Of a DNA stretch of 64,000 nt, positions 40,308 to 53,192 are shown piece by piece. The stretch's first letter is position 1; each line of letters begins with the position of its first letter. The stretch is from Rheinheimera tangshanensis (GTDB lineage: Bacteria; Pseudomonadota; Gammaproteobacteria; Enterobacterales; Alteromonadaceae): assembly GCF_014645135.1 (NCBI RefSeq), contig NZ_BMLH01000008.1, positions 116,870 through 180,869 of the forward strand, given 5' to 3'. A model generated the notes under the pieces. It had not been told where the DNA came from and did not search any database. It saw only the letters and a program-made list of their open reading frames with translations. The position numbers and the translations under genes were made by a program.

Positions 40308-41032
40308 TAGTTCACCTGCACTGCTTCAGGTAAACGCAGCAGCTCGCTGCCGTCTTCAGCATAAAACACCAGTTGAGGTTTGCCATCCTTGCCCACTGCC
40401 ATTTCAATTCGTTTATTTCCTTGTGGATCATTAAGTTGCAGCATTGCCTTTTTGTTTAATGTGCCATAAAAAGCCCGTCTGTTACCATGAATATCTGGGT
40501 GGAGTTGCTCCAATTCTTTGATCTTGGCTGCAGCCTCAGCGTCACCTTTTTCAGCGGCAAACATCAGCTGCATATAGTCGTCTATCGGGTATTGCGGTCT
40601 GTCTACCACGTTCAGGCCTGAGATCAGCATACCGTCTTGTTCAATATGCTGCAGTGCCAGGCTTTGATCCTGATTGTAACGGTCAAAAGATAAATGCAGG
40701 CCATGTTCTACTTTGCCGTCTTTTTCAAACCCCCGGAATACAAAACCACCGTTTTCTGTGCCTTCGTCATTGTAGAAAATCATGCCTGGGCGTGGGCCCG
40801 GATCAAAAAACTCTTTGCCATCTTTAATGGCTTTAGGCGCATGGCTTGTATTAGCGATTACCAAACGTGGATGGCCGCTGGGTTCCATTACATTAATACG
40901 TTGCACATTCAGTTCACGCACAGTGCTGCTGTCGCTTGGCAGCAATTGGGTTTTAATGGTTAAAGCCGCCAGCGCTGTGATTAATAGCAGGTTTAAGTTG
41001 GTTTGGTTAAAGATTTTGTGTGTCTGTTGCAT
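40307..41032 (-). CDS. membrane-anchored protein of unknown function heading a LytTR operon (241 aa)
   Basis: One N-terminal hydrophobic helix (LNLLLITALAALTIKTQLL) is followed by a probably periplasmic domain. Two segments look like internal repeats of a Gly-turn strand motif: RINVMEPSGHPRLVIAN near residue 44 and LQLNDPQGNKRIEMAV near 198. I do not recognise a named family. It is the first gene of a unit with the kinase and regulator, so it may help sense or be the effector of that pathway. The ATG is at 41032. Confidence 0.8.
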   Translation of the reverse strand: MQQTHKIFNQTNLNLLLITALAALTIKTQLLPSDSSTVRELNVQRINVMEPSGHPRLVIANTSHAPKAIKDGKEFFDPGPRPGMIFYNDEGTENGGFVFRGFEKDGKVEHGLHLSFDRYNQDQSLALQHIEQDGMLISGLNVVDRPQYPIDDYMQLMFAAEKGDAEAAAKIKELEQLHPDIHGNRRAFYGTLNKKAMLQLNDPQGNKRIEMAVGKDGKPQLVFYAEDGSELLRLPEAVQVN

Positions 41033-41115
41033 CGTATTTTCCTTGTTTATCAGAGGTTAAGTGTCTTGATGCAGGCAGTGTGGCGTAGCGGCATAGGCCC
41101 TTACAGTGCGAACCG

Positions 41116-41150
41116 ATAAAGGGCAGAAAGTGGTCAATAAAGGGCAGAAA
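41116..41150 (-). promoter_or_regulatory. tandem 14-bp direct repeats, likely LytTR binding site
   Basis: ATAAAGGGCAGAAA occurs perfectly twice (41116-41129 and 41137-41150), with starts 21 bp apart, two helical turns. LytTR regulators bind paired direct repeats with this spacing. It lies 84 bases upstream of the unit it would control. Confidence 0.75.
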
Positions 41151-41185
41151 AAGGTAGTTAAGAGTGTTTGCGGTGTTTTGAATTA

Positions 41186-41440
41186 TTAGCCGGATTTTTT
41201 CACCAAATAGCGATAAGGCTCGCTACTTGTATCGCTTGCCACCAGCTCATGCTCCATAAAACGGCAAAAGGCTGGTATATCGCGGGTAGTGGCAGGGTCG
41301 TCAGCAGTGATCAACAGCGTCTGGCCCGCCGTCATTTTACGAATAGCCAAGCGGGTTAACATTACAGGCTCAGGACAACGTAAACCTAAAGTATCCAGTT
41401 GCTGATCCGCTGCTGCAAATAAGTGTTCAGGGTTCGACAT
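41186..41440 (-). CDS. tusA: sulfur carrier protein TusA
   Basis: The 84-residue protein has the invariant CPEPVM motif ([21 protein letters not shown]) with the persulfide Cys near residue 22, and [16 protein letters not shown]. TusA passes sulfur from IscS toward 2-thiouridine in tRNA and other sinks. It stands alone between the LytTR unit and fadA. Confidence 0.95.
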   Translation of the reverse strand: MSNPEHLFAAADQQLDTLGLRCPEPVMLTRLAIRKMTAGQTLLITADDPATTRDIPAFCRFMEHELVASDTSSEPYRYLVKKSG

Positions 41441-41494
41441 AGTTCAGGTTCCACGTGAGAAAAGGCGCATATGCTAACTTAGGCTGAATATAAT

Positions 41495-41520
41495 AAAAAG
41501 GGCTGGCCAAAGCCAACCCT
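41495..41520 (-). terminator. fadBA terminator
   Basis: On the minus strand GGGTTGGC-TTTG-GCCAGCCC is followed by five T. It lies 26 bases beyond the fadA stop. Confidence 0.88.
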
Positions 41521-41546
41521 GTTATTCAACAGCTAACTGCTGGTAT

Positions 41547-42728
<1,182 letters not shown>

Positions 42729-44882
42729 TTAAACCGGGTAGAACACGGCACCAGAAGCTGCCATGGCGCGGGTTTTGTCTGTTACCTGATAGATTTCACC
42801 TAAGTGAGCGTATTTGTCGGCTAAAGCCACAAAGTTCGCCAGACCAATGGTGTCAACGTAACGCAGCGGACCACCGCGGAACGGAGGGAAACCTAAACCA
42901 TAAATTAAGCCCATGTCTGCTTCGGCTGCTGTAGCTACAATGCCTTCTTCCAAGCAGCGGATCACTTCGTTAATCATTGGCACCATACAACGGGCAATAA
43001 TATCGTCCGCGCTGAATTCCACACCTGAAGCGCCGGCTTTAGCCAGTAAGTCATAAGATACTGCATCAGAATCTTTTTTCGGTTTGCCCTTCGCGTCTTT
43101 GCTGTAGGCATAGAAACCTACACCGTTTTTCTGACCATAACGCTGCGCCTGATACATCAGAGCGACTGGGTCGTTTTCGACTTTGCCCATACGGGTTGGG
43201 AAACCAGCTGCCATCACGTCTGTGCAGTGGAAAGCAGTATCTAAACCAACAACGTCCAGCAAGTAAGCAGGGCCCATAGGCCAGCCGAAAGTTTTTTCCA
43301 TCACTTTGTCTACTTTGGCAAAGTCAGCACCGTCTAATACCAGTTTGCTGAAACCAGCGAAGTATGGGAACAAGACGCGGTTGACGTAAAAACCAGGGCA
43401 GTCGTTGACCACAATAGGAGATTTACCCATTCTGGCAGCGTAAGCCACTACAGCAGCTACTGTTTCTTCACTGGTGTCTTTACCACGAATGACTTCGACC
43501 AATGGCATTTGATGCACAGGGTTAAAGAAGTGCATACCACAGAAGCGACTTGGGTCTTTTAAGTTGGCCGCTAAAGAATCAATAGAGATAGTCGAAGTGT
43601 TAGAAGTAATAATGGCATCTGCCGCTACTAATTCTTCCACTTCTTTTAACACAGCACCTTTGATTTTTGGGTTTTCAACTACAGCTTCTACCACTATATC
43701 AACGCTTTTTACCGGTTCCATGCTCAAAGTTGGCTGAATGCTGGCAATCACTTTTGCCATGCCTACTGCATCTAACTTTTTGCGTTCAACCTGCTTGTTC
43801 AGCAACTTAGTGGCTTCGCCCATACCCAGCTCTAAAGCTTTGTCGGCTATGTCTTTCATGACCACTGGCACACCTTTCAGTGCAGACTGGTAAGCGATAC
43901 CGCCACCCATAATGCCTGCGCCTAAAACGGCTGCTTTTTTGATATCTTTGGTTGCTACTTTGGCGGCTTTTTTCGCTTTGCCTTTAATCAACTGGTCATT
44001 GAGGAATAAACCAATTTGGGCAGCAGCTGCTGTAGTTTTTGCCAGTTTGGCAAAAGCAGCGTTTTCTAAAGCTACAGCACCAGCACGGTCTAAACGGGCT
44101 GCGGCTTCAATAGTTTCTACCGCCACCATAGGAGCTGGGTAATGTTTACCTGCATTGGCAAACACCATACCTTTGGCGGTGTTGAAGCTCATCATGGCTT
44201 CAATTTTATTCAGCTTCAGTGGCTGTAATTTGGCGGCGCGTTTTTTCTGCCAGTTCAGTTTGCCTGCTATGGCATCCTTGAGCATGGAAAGCGCAGCGTC
44301 TTTTAATTTTTCCGGTGCAACTACGGCGTCAATAGCGCCTTCTTTTAACGCAGCGTCAGCGCCACGTTCTTTGCCTGTTGTGATCCATTCCATGCCACCG
44401 TCAGCACCAATAATGCGAGGTAAACGCACTGAACCGCCGAAACCTGGCATTAAGCCCAGTTTCACTTCAGGTAAACCTACTTTGGCTGTGGTATCGGCCA
44501 CACGGTAGTCTGCTGTTAAGGTCCATTCGAAACCACCACCTAAGGCAAAACCACGAATAGCAGCAATGGTTGGAACTGGTAAATCTTCCGCCAGGTCAAA
44601 GACGTCAGAGGCAGATTTGATCCAGGGGATAAGTTCAGCTTCAGGCTGCTGGAATGTACCTAAAAACTCAGTAATATCGGCGCCTACGATAAAAGCGTCT
44701 TTTGCTGAGGTGTAAATCACGCCTTTGAGGTTTTTATCTGCATGCAGCAGATTCAAAGCGGCGCGACAATCTGCTAAGGTTTGTTGGTCAAATTTATTAA
44801 CTGAACCGGCAGCATTAAAGGTAAACTCGGCAATACCATCTGCCAGATAGGCGACGGTGATGCTGTTACTCTGGTAGATCAT
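42729..44882 (-). CDS. fadB: fatty acid oxidation complex alpha subunit
   Basis: The 717-residue bifunctional enzyme has an N-terminal enoyl-CoA hydratase/isomerase ([17 protein letters not shown]). The NAD-binding 3-hydroxyacyl-CoA dehydrogenase follows ([31 protein letters not shown]). I chose the ATG at 44882, which has AAGGAG 8 bases upstream and matches the family N-terminus; an upstream in-frame start is unlikely. A PsrA/FadR-like palindrome lies about 110 bases upstream. Confidence 0.97.
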   Translation of the reverse strand: MIYQSNSITVAYLADGIAEFTFNAAGSVNKFDQQTLADCRAALNLLHADKNLKGVIYTSAKDAFIVGADITEFLGTFQQPEAELIPWIKSASDVFDLAEDLPVPTIAAIRGFALGGGFEWTLTADYRVADTTAKVGLPEVKLGLMPGFGGSVRLPRIIGADGGMEWITTGKERGADAALKEGAIDAVVAPEKLKDAALSMLKDAIAGKLNWQKKRAAKLQPLKLNKIEAMMSFNTAKGMVFANAGKHYPAPMVAVETIEAAARLDRAGAVALENAAFAKLAKTTAAAAQIGLFLNDQLIKGKAKKAAKVATKDIKKAAVLGAGIMGGGIAYQSALKGVPVVMKDIADKALELGMGEATKLLNKQVERKKLDAVGMAKVIASIQPTLSMEPVKSVDIVVEAVVENPKIKGAVLKEVEELVAADAIITSNTSTISIDSLAANLKDPSRFCGMHFFNPVHQMPLVEVIRGKDTSEETVAAVVAYAARMGKSPIVVNDCPGFYVNRVLFPYFAGFSKLVLDGADFAKVDKVMEKTFGWPMGPAYLLDVVGLDTAFHCTDVMAAGFPTRMGKVENDPVALMYQAQRYGQKNGVGFYAYSKDAKGKPKKDSDAVSYDLLAKAGASGVEFSADDIIARCMVPMINEVIRCLEEGIVATAAEADMGLIYGLGFPPFRGGPLRYVDTIGLANFVALADKYAHLGEIYQVTDKTRAMAASGAVFYPV

Positions 44883-44992
44883 GAATGTTCTCCTTCGTCC
44901 GATAGGGTGGACTGTTGCTTTTATTTGCAACTGGTAAGATGAGTCTATTGCAGACTCAGTGTGTCGCGGTTCAGTAAAAATTTCAACCGTTA

Positions 44993-45010
44993 TTTAAACA
45001 CTTGTTTGAA
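44993..45010. promoter_or_regulatory. PsrA/FadR-like operator between fadB and slt
   Basis: TTTAAACACTTGTTTGAA is an 18-bp near-palindrome with arms TTTAAACA/TGTTTGAA, fitting the CAAAC-N4-GTTTG type known for PsrA. It sits in the divergent fadB-slt gap. Fatty-acid-responsive control of fadBA is inferred. Confidence 0.6.
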
Positions 45011-45053
45011 TTTGCGATAGATGTCTTTGTAACTATAGGTGGTAAATATTTGT

Positions 45054-46976
45054 ATGTGGCGTTTCTCCTCTATTTTCCGTCCATCGCTTTGGTTGCTGAC
45101 AACCGCCGCCTTATCCGTTGTGTTCCCGGCTCATGCCATCAATGAGGGCATGCGTAAGCGTTTTGAGCTGGCTGAAAAAAATATTCATAAACTGACCGAT
45201 GCTCAGGCGAAAAAAGTATTAAAAGAGATGGCGGCTTATCCATTGCAGCCTTATCTGGAGCTGGAGTGGCTCAGTAAATCGCTGGATGACACCAATGCGG
45301 TCGTGCGTTTTATGCAGGAGCATCAGGGTACGCCATTGGAGCGTACTTTACGCAAACGCTGGTTGATTTATCTGGCTGATCGCAAACAAGCTCAGCTCTT
45401 TTTGAAAAATTATCAATATGGCTCGGATGTGAGCTTGGATTGTAAGGCACTGGAGATGCGGCTGGTGCTGGAAAAGCCTGCTGCTGTATGGCCAGCAGTG
45501 CGTGACTTATGGGCTGTTGGTAAAACCCGTCCTGATGAATGTGACCCTCTGTTTGATCGTTGGCGTAAAGCCGGTCAGCGCACGCCTGAAGCCGTTTGGC
45601 AAAGATTATTAGCGGCAGTAAAAGCTGATAATCAGCGTATGTTGCCTTATTTGCGTAGCTTGTTACCAAAGAATCAACAGTATCTGGCCGAAAAGTGGGT
45701 TCAGGTAATGGATAATCCTGCACTGGTGTATCGCAAAAATTTTCTTTCATTACGCAGCCCGCTGGAGCGTGATTTAGCCGCTTATGGCATACAAAAGTTG
45801 GTCTGGAAAAAGCCAGATCAAGCCATTGAAGTCTGGAACAGATTTGCCCACGACCCGGCCTTCAGTAATGAAAACCGGGCTGTGACTGCTCGTCAAATCG
45901 CTATAGCTTTAGCCAGTAAAAACGACCCTCGTGCTGATAAATTTATTGCCATAGTGCCGAATCAATATAAAGACACCTTGTTTGTGCAATGGCAATTAGC
46001 CAGTCTGCTGCGGAAAAAAGACTGGTATGGCGTGATTGAAGCAGTAAAAGCATTACCTGAAAAATTGGCAAAAGAAGACGCCAGTCAGTACTGGCTAGCC
46101 CGTGCTTATCAGCAGGTAAACTTAAAAGAATCTTCAGTGCATATTTATCAGCAGTTGGCCAAGCTGCGCAGTTATTACGGTTATCTGGCAGCAGCTCATT
46201 TAGGTCAGCCACCCAGCCTGGCGCATAAACCAGTGCCAGTATCGGCTACTGATTTTTTAGCTTTTAAAAGTAGTGCACCAGTGCGCAGGATGAAAGAATG
46301 GCAAGCCATCAAAAGACCTAACGCGGCTAAACGTGAACTGACACATTTGCAGCAATATGGGACTGATTTACAAAAATACAGTGCCGCTAAATTGGCGTAT
46401 GAGTGGGGTTGGTACGACAACGCTATAGTGGCACTGGCCAAAGCTGGTTATTGGGATGATGTCGACTTACGTTTCCCTATGGCCTTTAACAAAGAAATTC
46501 AGACCTACTCGAAAAAAGCTAAGGTCGATCCAGCCTGGGCTATGGCGATAGCACGGCGTGAAAGTACTTTTATTCCAACGGCCAAGTCTCCTGTTGGCGC
46601 TCATGGCCTGATGCAAATTATGCCGGCAACAGCTAAACATATTACCGGCCGTCGTGTGCCGGTTGAGCAGTTGTATAATCCGGTCACCAATATTAACTAC
46701 GGTACTTACTATCTGAATTATCTGATGAAAAATACCGGCAATAATGTGGTGTTCGCCACGGCGTCTTACAATGCCGGTTTTAGCAGGGTGAAGTCCTGGA
46801 TCCCGAAAGATGGTTCAGTGCCGCTGGATATCTGGGTAGAAACTATTCCTTTTAAAGAAACCCGTGACTATGTCAAAAACGTCATGATGTACTACCAGAT
46901 CTACAGTTTAAAAATGCAGCAGAATCAGCATATTTTCGAGCCTCTGGCAGATATGCGGGTGGGGATAGAGGGCTAA
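45054..46976 (+). CDS. slt: soluble lytic murein transglycosylase
   Basis: The protein of about 640 residues starts with a signal peptide (PSLWLLTTAALSVVFPAHA). A large superhelical U/L domain follows and then a C-terminal goose-lysozyme-like domain. The catalytic Glu is in IARRESTFIPTAKSPVGAHGLMQIMPATA, with NINYGTYYL and ATASYNAGFSRV. It cuts peptidoglycan exolytically in the periplasm. A GTG at 45039 would add five residues. Confidence 0.95.
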   Translation: MWRFSSIFRPSLWLLTTAALSVVFPAHAINEGMRKRFELAEKNIHKLTDAQAKKVLKEMAAYPLQPYLELEWLSKSLDDTNAVVRFMQEHQGTPLERTLRKRWLIYLADRKQAQLFLKNYQYGSDVSLDCKALEMRLVLEKPAAVWPAVRDLWAVGKTRPDECDPLFDRWRKAGQRTPEAVWQRLLAAVKADNQRMLPYLRSLLPKNQQYLAEKWVQVMDNPALVYRKNFLSLRSPLERDLAAYGIQKLVWKKPDQAIEVWNRFAHDPAFSNENRAVTARQIAIALASKNDPRADKFIAIVPNQYKDTLFVQWQLASLLRKKDWYGVIEAVKALPEKLAKEDASQYWLARAYQQVNLKESSVHIYQQLAKLRSYYGYLAAAHLGQPPSLAHKPVPVSATDFLAFKSSAPVRRMKEWQAIKRPNAAKRELTHLQQYGTDLQKYSAAKLAYEWGWYDNAIVALAKAGYWDDVDLRFPMAFNKEIQTYSKKAKVDPAWAMAIARRESTFIPTAKSPVGAHGLMQIMPATAKHITGRRVPVEQLYNPVTNINYGTYYLNYLMKNTGNNVVFATASYNAGFSRVKSWIPKDGSVPLDIWVETIPFKETRDYVKNVMMYYQIYSLKMQQNQHIFEPLADMRVGIEG

Positions 46977-47001
46977 GGTTCTCATGGTACTATTGGTTTG
47001 A

Positions 47002-48354
<1,353 letters not shown>

Positions 48355-48363
48355 GGTGTTTTG

Positions 48364-49002
48364 ATGTCCGGTTGTTGGGTATTGGCTAAAACGGCTTTGT
48401 TTGAACAAGAAATCAAACGCAGCCGTTTTTTATGTACTTTATGGCCTATTCAGAGTCTGGCTGAAGGCCAGCAGATTATTCGCCAGCAAAAACAACAACA
48501 TCCACAAGCAGCTCATGTCTGCAGTGCTATGCTGTTGCCAGCCAGAGCAACGGGGCAGCCACAAGCCTTCAGTGATGATGGGGAGCCTTCAGGTACCGCT
48601 GGCAAACCTATGTTGGCGGTGTTGCAAGGTTCTGGCATGGTAGGGCTTTGTGCTACTGTGGTGCGCTATTATGGTGGCATTCAGCTAGGCACTGGCGGAT
48701 TGGTTCGCGCTTATAGTGATGCGGTACGGCAAGCGCTAACGCTGGCAGAGCGCGAATTTATACCCATACGGCAGCGGGCCAGTTTGTCTGTGCCTTATGC
48801 AGTTTTTGAAGCCATACAACGTCAATGGCAACATCGCTGGCTGATAGACCAGCAAGAGTTTGAGCAGCAAGTGCGGTTAATTGTACGTATAGCTCAAAGC
48901 GACCAACAGGAATTTGAACAGCAGTTTATGCAGACCATACTCAGACTAAAAGAACCTCAAGCCACCTTGATTTGGCATAACCCGTCAGAGCAGGACTCCT
49001 GA
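48364..49002 (+). CDS. yigZ: IMPACT family protein YigZ
   Basis: The 212-residue protein has the UPF0029 signature (FSDDGEPSGTAGKPML and VVRYYGGIQLGTGGLVRAY) and a C-terminal ferredoxin-like domain. The biochemical role is unclear. It lies 9 bases after pepQ, and its stop TGA overlaps the trkH ATG, so translation is likely coupled. Confidence 0.94.
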   Translation: MSGCWVLAKTALFEQEIKRSRFLCTLWPIQSLAEGQQIIRQQKQQHPQAAHVCSAMLLPARATGQPQAFSDDGEPSGTAGKPMLAVLQGSGMVGLCATVVRYYGGIQLGTGGLVRAYSDAVRQALTLAEREFIPIRQRASLSVPYAVFEAIQRQWQHRWLIDQQEFEQQVRLIVRIAQSDQQEFEQQFMQTILRLKEPQATLIWHNPSEQDS

Positions 49003-50453
49003 TGCAATACCGTTCCATTATACGGATTTTAGGTCTGCTGATCGCAATCTTCAGTATCACCATGGTTCCTCCGGCTTTTATTGCCTATTGGTATCAGGAC
49101 GGTGCTGGTGTGCCTTTTATCTTGTCCTTTTTCCTGTCCTTATTGATTGGGTTTGTTGTCTGGTACCCGAATCGTTATGAAAAGTCTGAACTCAAAGTGC
49201 GGGAAGGCTTTTTAATTGTCGTATTGTTCTGGACTGTATTAGGTGCCGTAGGGGCTCTACCATTCTGGCTGGCGGAACAACCTGACATGAATCTGGCCGC
49301 CAGCATGTTTGAGTCTTTTTCCGGCTTAACCACCACTGGGGCTACAGTACTGACTGGGTTAGAAAGTTTACCCAAAGCTATTTTGTATTATCGCCAGCAG
49401 ATGCAATGGTTTGGTGGCATGGGGATCATAGTTCTGGCTGTTGCCATATTGCCGATGTTAGGGGTAGGGGGCATGCAGTTGTACCGGGCTGAAACTCCAG
49501 GCCCAGTCAAAGATAACAAAATGACCCCCCGTATTGCAGATACCGCTAAGCATCTGTGGTTTATTTATCTCGGTATCACAGTTGCTTGTGCTTTTGCTTT
49601 TTATGTTGCAGGTATGAGTGCGTTTGACGCCATTTGCCATGCATTTTCCACTGTGGCCATTGGTGGTTTTTCAACCTATGACGCAAGCATTGGTTATTTT
49701 AACAGCGTCAGTATCAATATGATTTGTGCAGTGTTTTTGCTGATCAGCTCAGTCAATTTCCCGCTGCATTTTGCAGCTATACGCGGTAAAAATATTAAAA
49801 CTTACTGGCGTGATCCTGAGCTAAAAGCTTTTATCACTATTCAACTGGCATTGATGCTGATTTGTTTTCTGGTGCTGGTCGAAGAACAAATTTATCCGGA
49901 TTGGTTCAGTGCGCTCAATCATGGCTTGTTTCAGGCTGTGTCTATGTCGACGACTGCGGGTTTTTCTACTGCAAGTTTTTCCAGCTGGCCGCTGTTTTTG
50001 CCAATACTGTTAATCTTCGCCAGTTTTATTGGCGGTTGTGCTGGTTCTACTGCCGGTGGTTTAAAGGTAGTCCGGGTATTGCTGCTATTTTTGCAAGGTA
50101 AAAGAGAGCTGAACCGTTTAGTGCATCCTCGTGCTGTGTACTCGATCAAGCTGGGCCGACGGCCTGTACCGGACCGGATAGTTGAAGCGGTTTGGGGCTT
50201 TTTTGCTGCTTATGCTTTTGTATTTGTGGTGATTATGTTGTCACTGCTGTTAGTAGGTATGGACAATATCAGCGCCTTTACCGCCACAGCGGCCTGTTTA
50301 AATAACTTAGGCCCGGGTTTAGGGGAGGTTGCTGCCAACTTTGCGTCAGTGCCTGATGCTGGCAAGTGGATTTTGGTGGTGGCCATGATCTTTGGTCGCC
50401 TGGAGATATTCACTTTACTCGTACTTTTTACCGCAGCCTTTTGGAAAGATTAG
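49002..50453 (+). CDS. trkH: Trk potassium uptake protein TrkH
   Basis: The 483-residue membrane protein has four pore-loop repeats, e.g. FESFSGLTTTGATVL, FSTVAIGGFSTY, SMSTTAGFSTASF and TACLNNLGPGLGEV. They line the K+ filter. It needs the cytoplasmic TrkA, encoded convergently at 50505-51881 with a 51-base gap that holds a small GGGCG/CGCCC hairpin. Confidence 0.97.
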   Translation: MQYRSIIRILGLLIAIFSITMVPPAFIAYWYQDGAGVPFILSFFLSLLIGFVVWYPNRYEKSELKVREGFLIVVLFWTVLGAVGALPFWLAEQPDMNLAASMFESFSGLTTTGATVLTGLESLPKAILYYRQQMQWFGGMGIIVLAVAILPMLGVGGMQLYRAETPGPVKDNKMTPRIADTAKHLWFIYLGITVACAFAFYVAGMSAFDAICHAFSTVAIGGFSTYDASIGYFNSVSINMICAVFLLISSVNFPLHFAAIRGKNIKTYWRDPELKAFITIQLALMLICFLVLVEEQIYPDWFSALNHGLFQAVSMSTTAGFSTASFSSWPLFLPILLIFASFIGGCAGSTAGGLKVVRVLLLFLQGKRELNRLVHPRAVYSIKLGRRPVPDRIVEAVWGFFAAYAFVFVVIMLSLLLVGMDNISAFTATAACLNNLGPGLGEVAANFASVPDAGKWILVVAMIFGRLEIFTLLVLFTAAFWKD

Positions 50454-50504
50454 ATCTTTGTGGTTTTATACGGGCGCGGATAAACCTCGCCCATAGTCGA
50501 AACA

Positions 50505-51881
50505 TCAAATAAATATCGCACTGACCTGAAATAAGCGTTCTACTTCTGTGATGTATTTCTTATCCACTAAAAACAAAATCACATGGTCATCGGTTTCAAT
50601 CACCAAACTATCGTGGGCTATTAACACTTCCTCGCCACGCACTATGGCGCCTATAGTCGCACCAGGCGGTAGTTTAATCTGCCCTATGGCCTGACCTACT
50701 ACTTTGGATGTCGACTTATCGCCATGAGCCACAGCTTCAATAGCTTCAGCTGCGCCTCTGCGCAGTGAGTAAACGTTCACTATGTCGCCACGGCGGATGT
50801 GAGTCAGCAGAGCTGAAATAGTGGCCTGTTGTGGTGATACCGCTATATCGACTTCGCCACCTTGCAGTAAATCTACATAAGCGCCGCGTTTAATCAGCAC
50901 CATAGTTTTTTGTGCGCCCATACGTTTGGCCAGCATGGCGGACATAATATTGGCTTCATCGTCATTGGTGACGGCTAAAAACACATCCACCTGCTCGATG
51001 TTTTCTTCTTCTAACAATTCCGGGTCTGACGCGTCACCGACATACACCACTGTATTATCCAAAGCGCTCGATAGGTATTCGGCGCGCTCTTTGCTGCGTT
51101 CTATTAGTTTGACACTGTGGTTTTTCTCTAAAGCACGGGCCAGACCATAACCGACATTACCACCACCAGCGATCATAATGCGGTGATAGCTTTTCTCCAG
51201 CTTTTGCAGCTCGCTCATCACAACGCGAATATGTTTAGTGGCGGCGACAAAAAATACTTCATCGTCCGCTTCTATTACAGTTGTGCCTAAAGGCTTAATC
51301 GCATGACCACGACGGTAGATAGCGGCAACACGGGCATCTACATGTGGCATATGCTGTTTCAAGGTGGATAAGGCATGACCGACCAATAAACCACCGTAAT
51401 AGGCTTTTACTGCAACTAAACTGACCTGACCCTCGGCAAATTCCACCACCTGCAAAGCGCCAGGGTAGTCAATCAGACGTTTGATGTAGTCAGTGACCAG
51501 CGTTTCTGGCGAGATAAAGTGGTCGACTGGCATATCGTCTTTGTTAAACAACTGATCGCGGTATTTCAGATACTGATTGGTACGGATTCGGGCAATTTTA
51601 AGCGGTGTGTTAAAAATACTGTAAGCCACCTGGCAAGCGACTATATTCACTTCGTCGCTGCTGGTGACCGCAATAATCATATCGGCGTCTTCCGCACCAG
51701 CACGTTTTAGAATATCCGGGTGCGCGCTATGACCATGCACCACCTGCAAATCGTATCTGTCCTGCAGGGCGCGCAGCTTTTCAATATTGGTGTCGACGAC
51801 AGTAATGTCGTTTTGTTCACCAACCAGGTTTTCCGCTAAAGTGCCACCCACCTGACCTGCACCCAGAATTATAATTTTCAT
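50505..51881 (-). CDS. trkA: Trk system NAD-binding regulatory protein TrkA
   Basis: The 458-residue protein has two RCK halves, each with a Rossmann motif: [17 protein letters not shown] at the start and [17 protein letters not shown] near residue 235. TrkA_C domains follow each half. It gates TrkH in response to ATP/NADH. It lies 12 bases downstream of rsmB in the def-fmt-rsmB-trkA unit. Confidence 0.98.
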   Translation of the reverse strand: MKIIILGAGQVGGTLAENLVGEQNDITVVDTNIEKLRALQDRYDLQVVHGHSAHPDILKRAGAEDADMIIAVTSSDEVNIVACQVAYSIFNTPLKIARIRTNQYLKYRDQLFNKDDMPVDHFISPETLVTDYIKRLIDYPGALQVVEFAEGQVSLVAVKAYYGGLLVGHALSTLKQHMPHVDARVAAIYRRGHAIKPLGTTVIEADDEVFFVAATKHIRVVMSELQKLEKSYHRIMIAGGGNVGYGLARALEKNHSVKLIERSKERAEYLSSALDNTVVYVGDASDPELLEEENIEQVDVFLAVTNDDEANIMSAMLAKRMGAQKTMVLIKRGAYVDLLQGGEVDIAVSPQQATISALLTHIRRGDIVNVYSLRRGAAEAIEAVAHGDKSTSKVVGQAIGQIKLPPGATIGAIVRGEEVLIAHDSLVIETDDHVILFLVDKKYITEVERLFQVSAIFI

Positions 51882-51893
51882 AAAGCCTCTGCG

Positions 51894-53192
51894 TTAGCGC
51901 TGTGTCTTGCGAAGTTTGGCATAAAAGAAACCATCCATCTGCTGTTGGCCTGGCAAAATTTGCCAGTGCAAATCCGGGTGGCTGTCGGCCAGCGGGATTA
52001 ATTTTGCATCCGGGTGCTCTGCTAAAAAGACCTGAATTTGTTGTAAGTTTTCTTCCGGCAACACTGAGCAGGTGGCATACAACAATTCGGCATCAGGTTT
52101 TAATAAAGGCCAGATCTTGCGCAGAATTTGTTGCTGCAACTCCACCAATGGCGCTATGTCGGTTTTCTTCCGCAACCAGCGAATATCCGGGTGACGACGA
52201 ATGACGCCAGTGGCGGAGCAAGGGACGTCGAGCAGGATACGGTCAAAGGTTTGAAAACCTGCCCAGTCGTCTGGCTCTGCCGCATCAGCGGCCATCACTC
52301 GGGCATCTAAACCTAAACGGTCCAGATTGTCGTACACCCTGTCTAAACGGCGCGGATCTTTATCCAGCGCTAACACATCGGCTTCTGGTGCCAGTTCCAG
52401 AATATGGCAGGTTTTACCTCCCGGAGCGCAGCAGGCATCCAGGACAGAATCATTATTACGGGCACCCAGAAAATAAGCCGCATGCTGAGCTGCACCGTCC
52501 TGTACTGAAAACCAGCCCTCAGCATAACCCGGCAATAAAGTCACATCAGAAGCCTGTTCCAGCAGCAGAGCACAAGGTAAATAGGCAAAAGGCTGACTGG
52601 CAGCTATGCCTTGTTCCGCAAGAGCGGCCAGATAAGCTTCAGGTGTAGTACGTAACTGATTGACCCGTAGCCACAACGGCGCCTTTTGCTGATTTTCAGC
52701 CAGTATTTGTTGCCACTGCTCCGGATAAGCTTGTTGCAGCTGCTGAATGATCCAGCCCGGGTGATTGTACTGCACTGCCAAAGGGGCTTGGCTGAAATCA
52801 AAGACTTCAGGCTGACGCTGCACTGAACGTAACACGGCATTAATTAAGCCTGTCAGGCTTTGGCCTTTTAAGGCCCTGGCCGCTTCTACCGTTTCGCCTA
52901 TAGCGGCATGATCAGGTACCCGCAGGAATTTCAGCTGATACAAACCAACATAAATTAAAAACTGCAAAGGGCGTAGATGTTTCACCAAGGGTTTATCCAT
53001 CAGCTTCTGACAGACAGTTTCCAGTTGCGGCAAATAGCGCATCACACCAAAACAGATTTCCTGCAGCAGGGCTTTATCTAAAGGCGAGTCCAGCTCTTGC
53101 TGGGCTTTTTGCAGAACTTCGGATAAAGACTTGCCTTGATCCACCACCTGATAACAGGCTGTTGCCGCTAAGGCGCGTAAGTTTTTACTCAT
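51894..53192 (-). CDS. rsmB: 16S rRNA (cytosine967-C5)-methyltransferase
   Basis: The 432-residue protein has an N-terminal NusB-like RNA-binding domain and a C-terminal SAM fold (LDACCAPGGKTCHILEL; DVPCSATG with one Cys and YATCSVLPEEN with the second). It methylates C967 of 16S rRNA. Its start overlaps the fmt stop by one base. Confidence 0.97.
   Translation of the reverse strand: MSKNLRALAATACYQVVDQGKSLSEVLQKAQQELDSPLDKALLQEICFGVMRYLPQLETVCQKLMDKPLVKHLRPLQFLIYVGLYQLKFLRVPDHAAIGETVEAARALKGQSLTGLINAVLRSVQRQPEVFDFSQAPLAVQYNHPGWIIQQLQQAYPEQWQQILAENQQKAPLWLRVNQLRTTPEAYLAALAEQGIAASQPFAYLPCALLLEQASDVTLLPGYAEGWFSVQDGAAQHAAYFLGARNNDSVLDACCAPGGKTCHILELAPEADVLALDKDPRRLDRVYDNLDRLGLDARVMAADAAEPDDWAGFQTFDRILLDVPCSATGVIRRHPDIRWLRKKTDIAPLVELQQQILRKIWPLLKPDAELLYATCSVLPEENLQQIQVFLAEHPDAKLIPLADSHPDLHWQILPGQQQMDGFFYAKLRKTQR

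Noticed and set aside
41447..41462. GGTTCCACGTGAGAAA upstream of tusA as a parS
   Set aside because: Only one half-site fits; three positions deviate from accepted parS variation.
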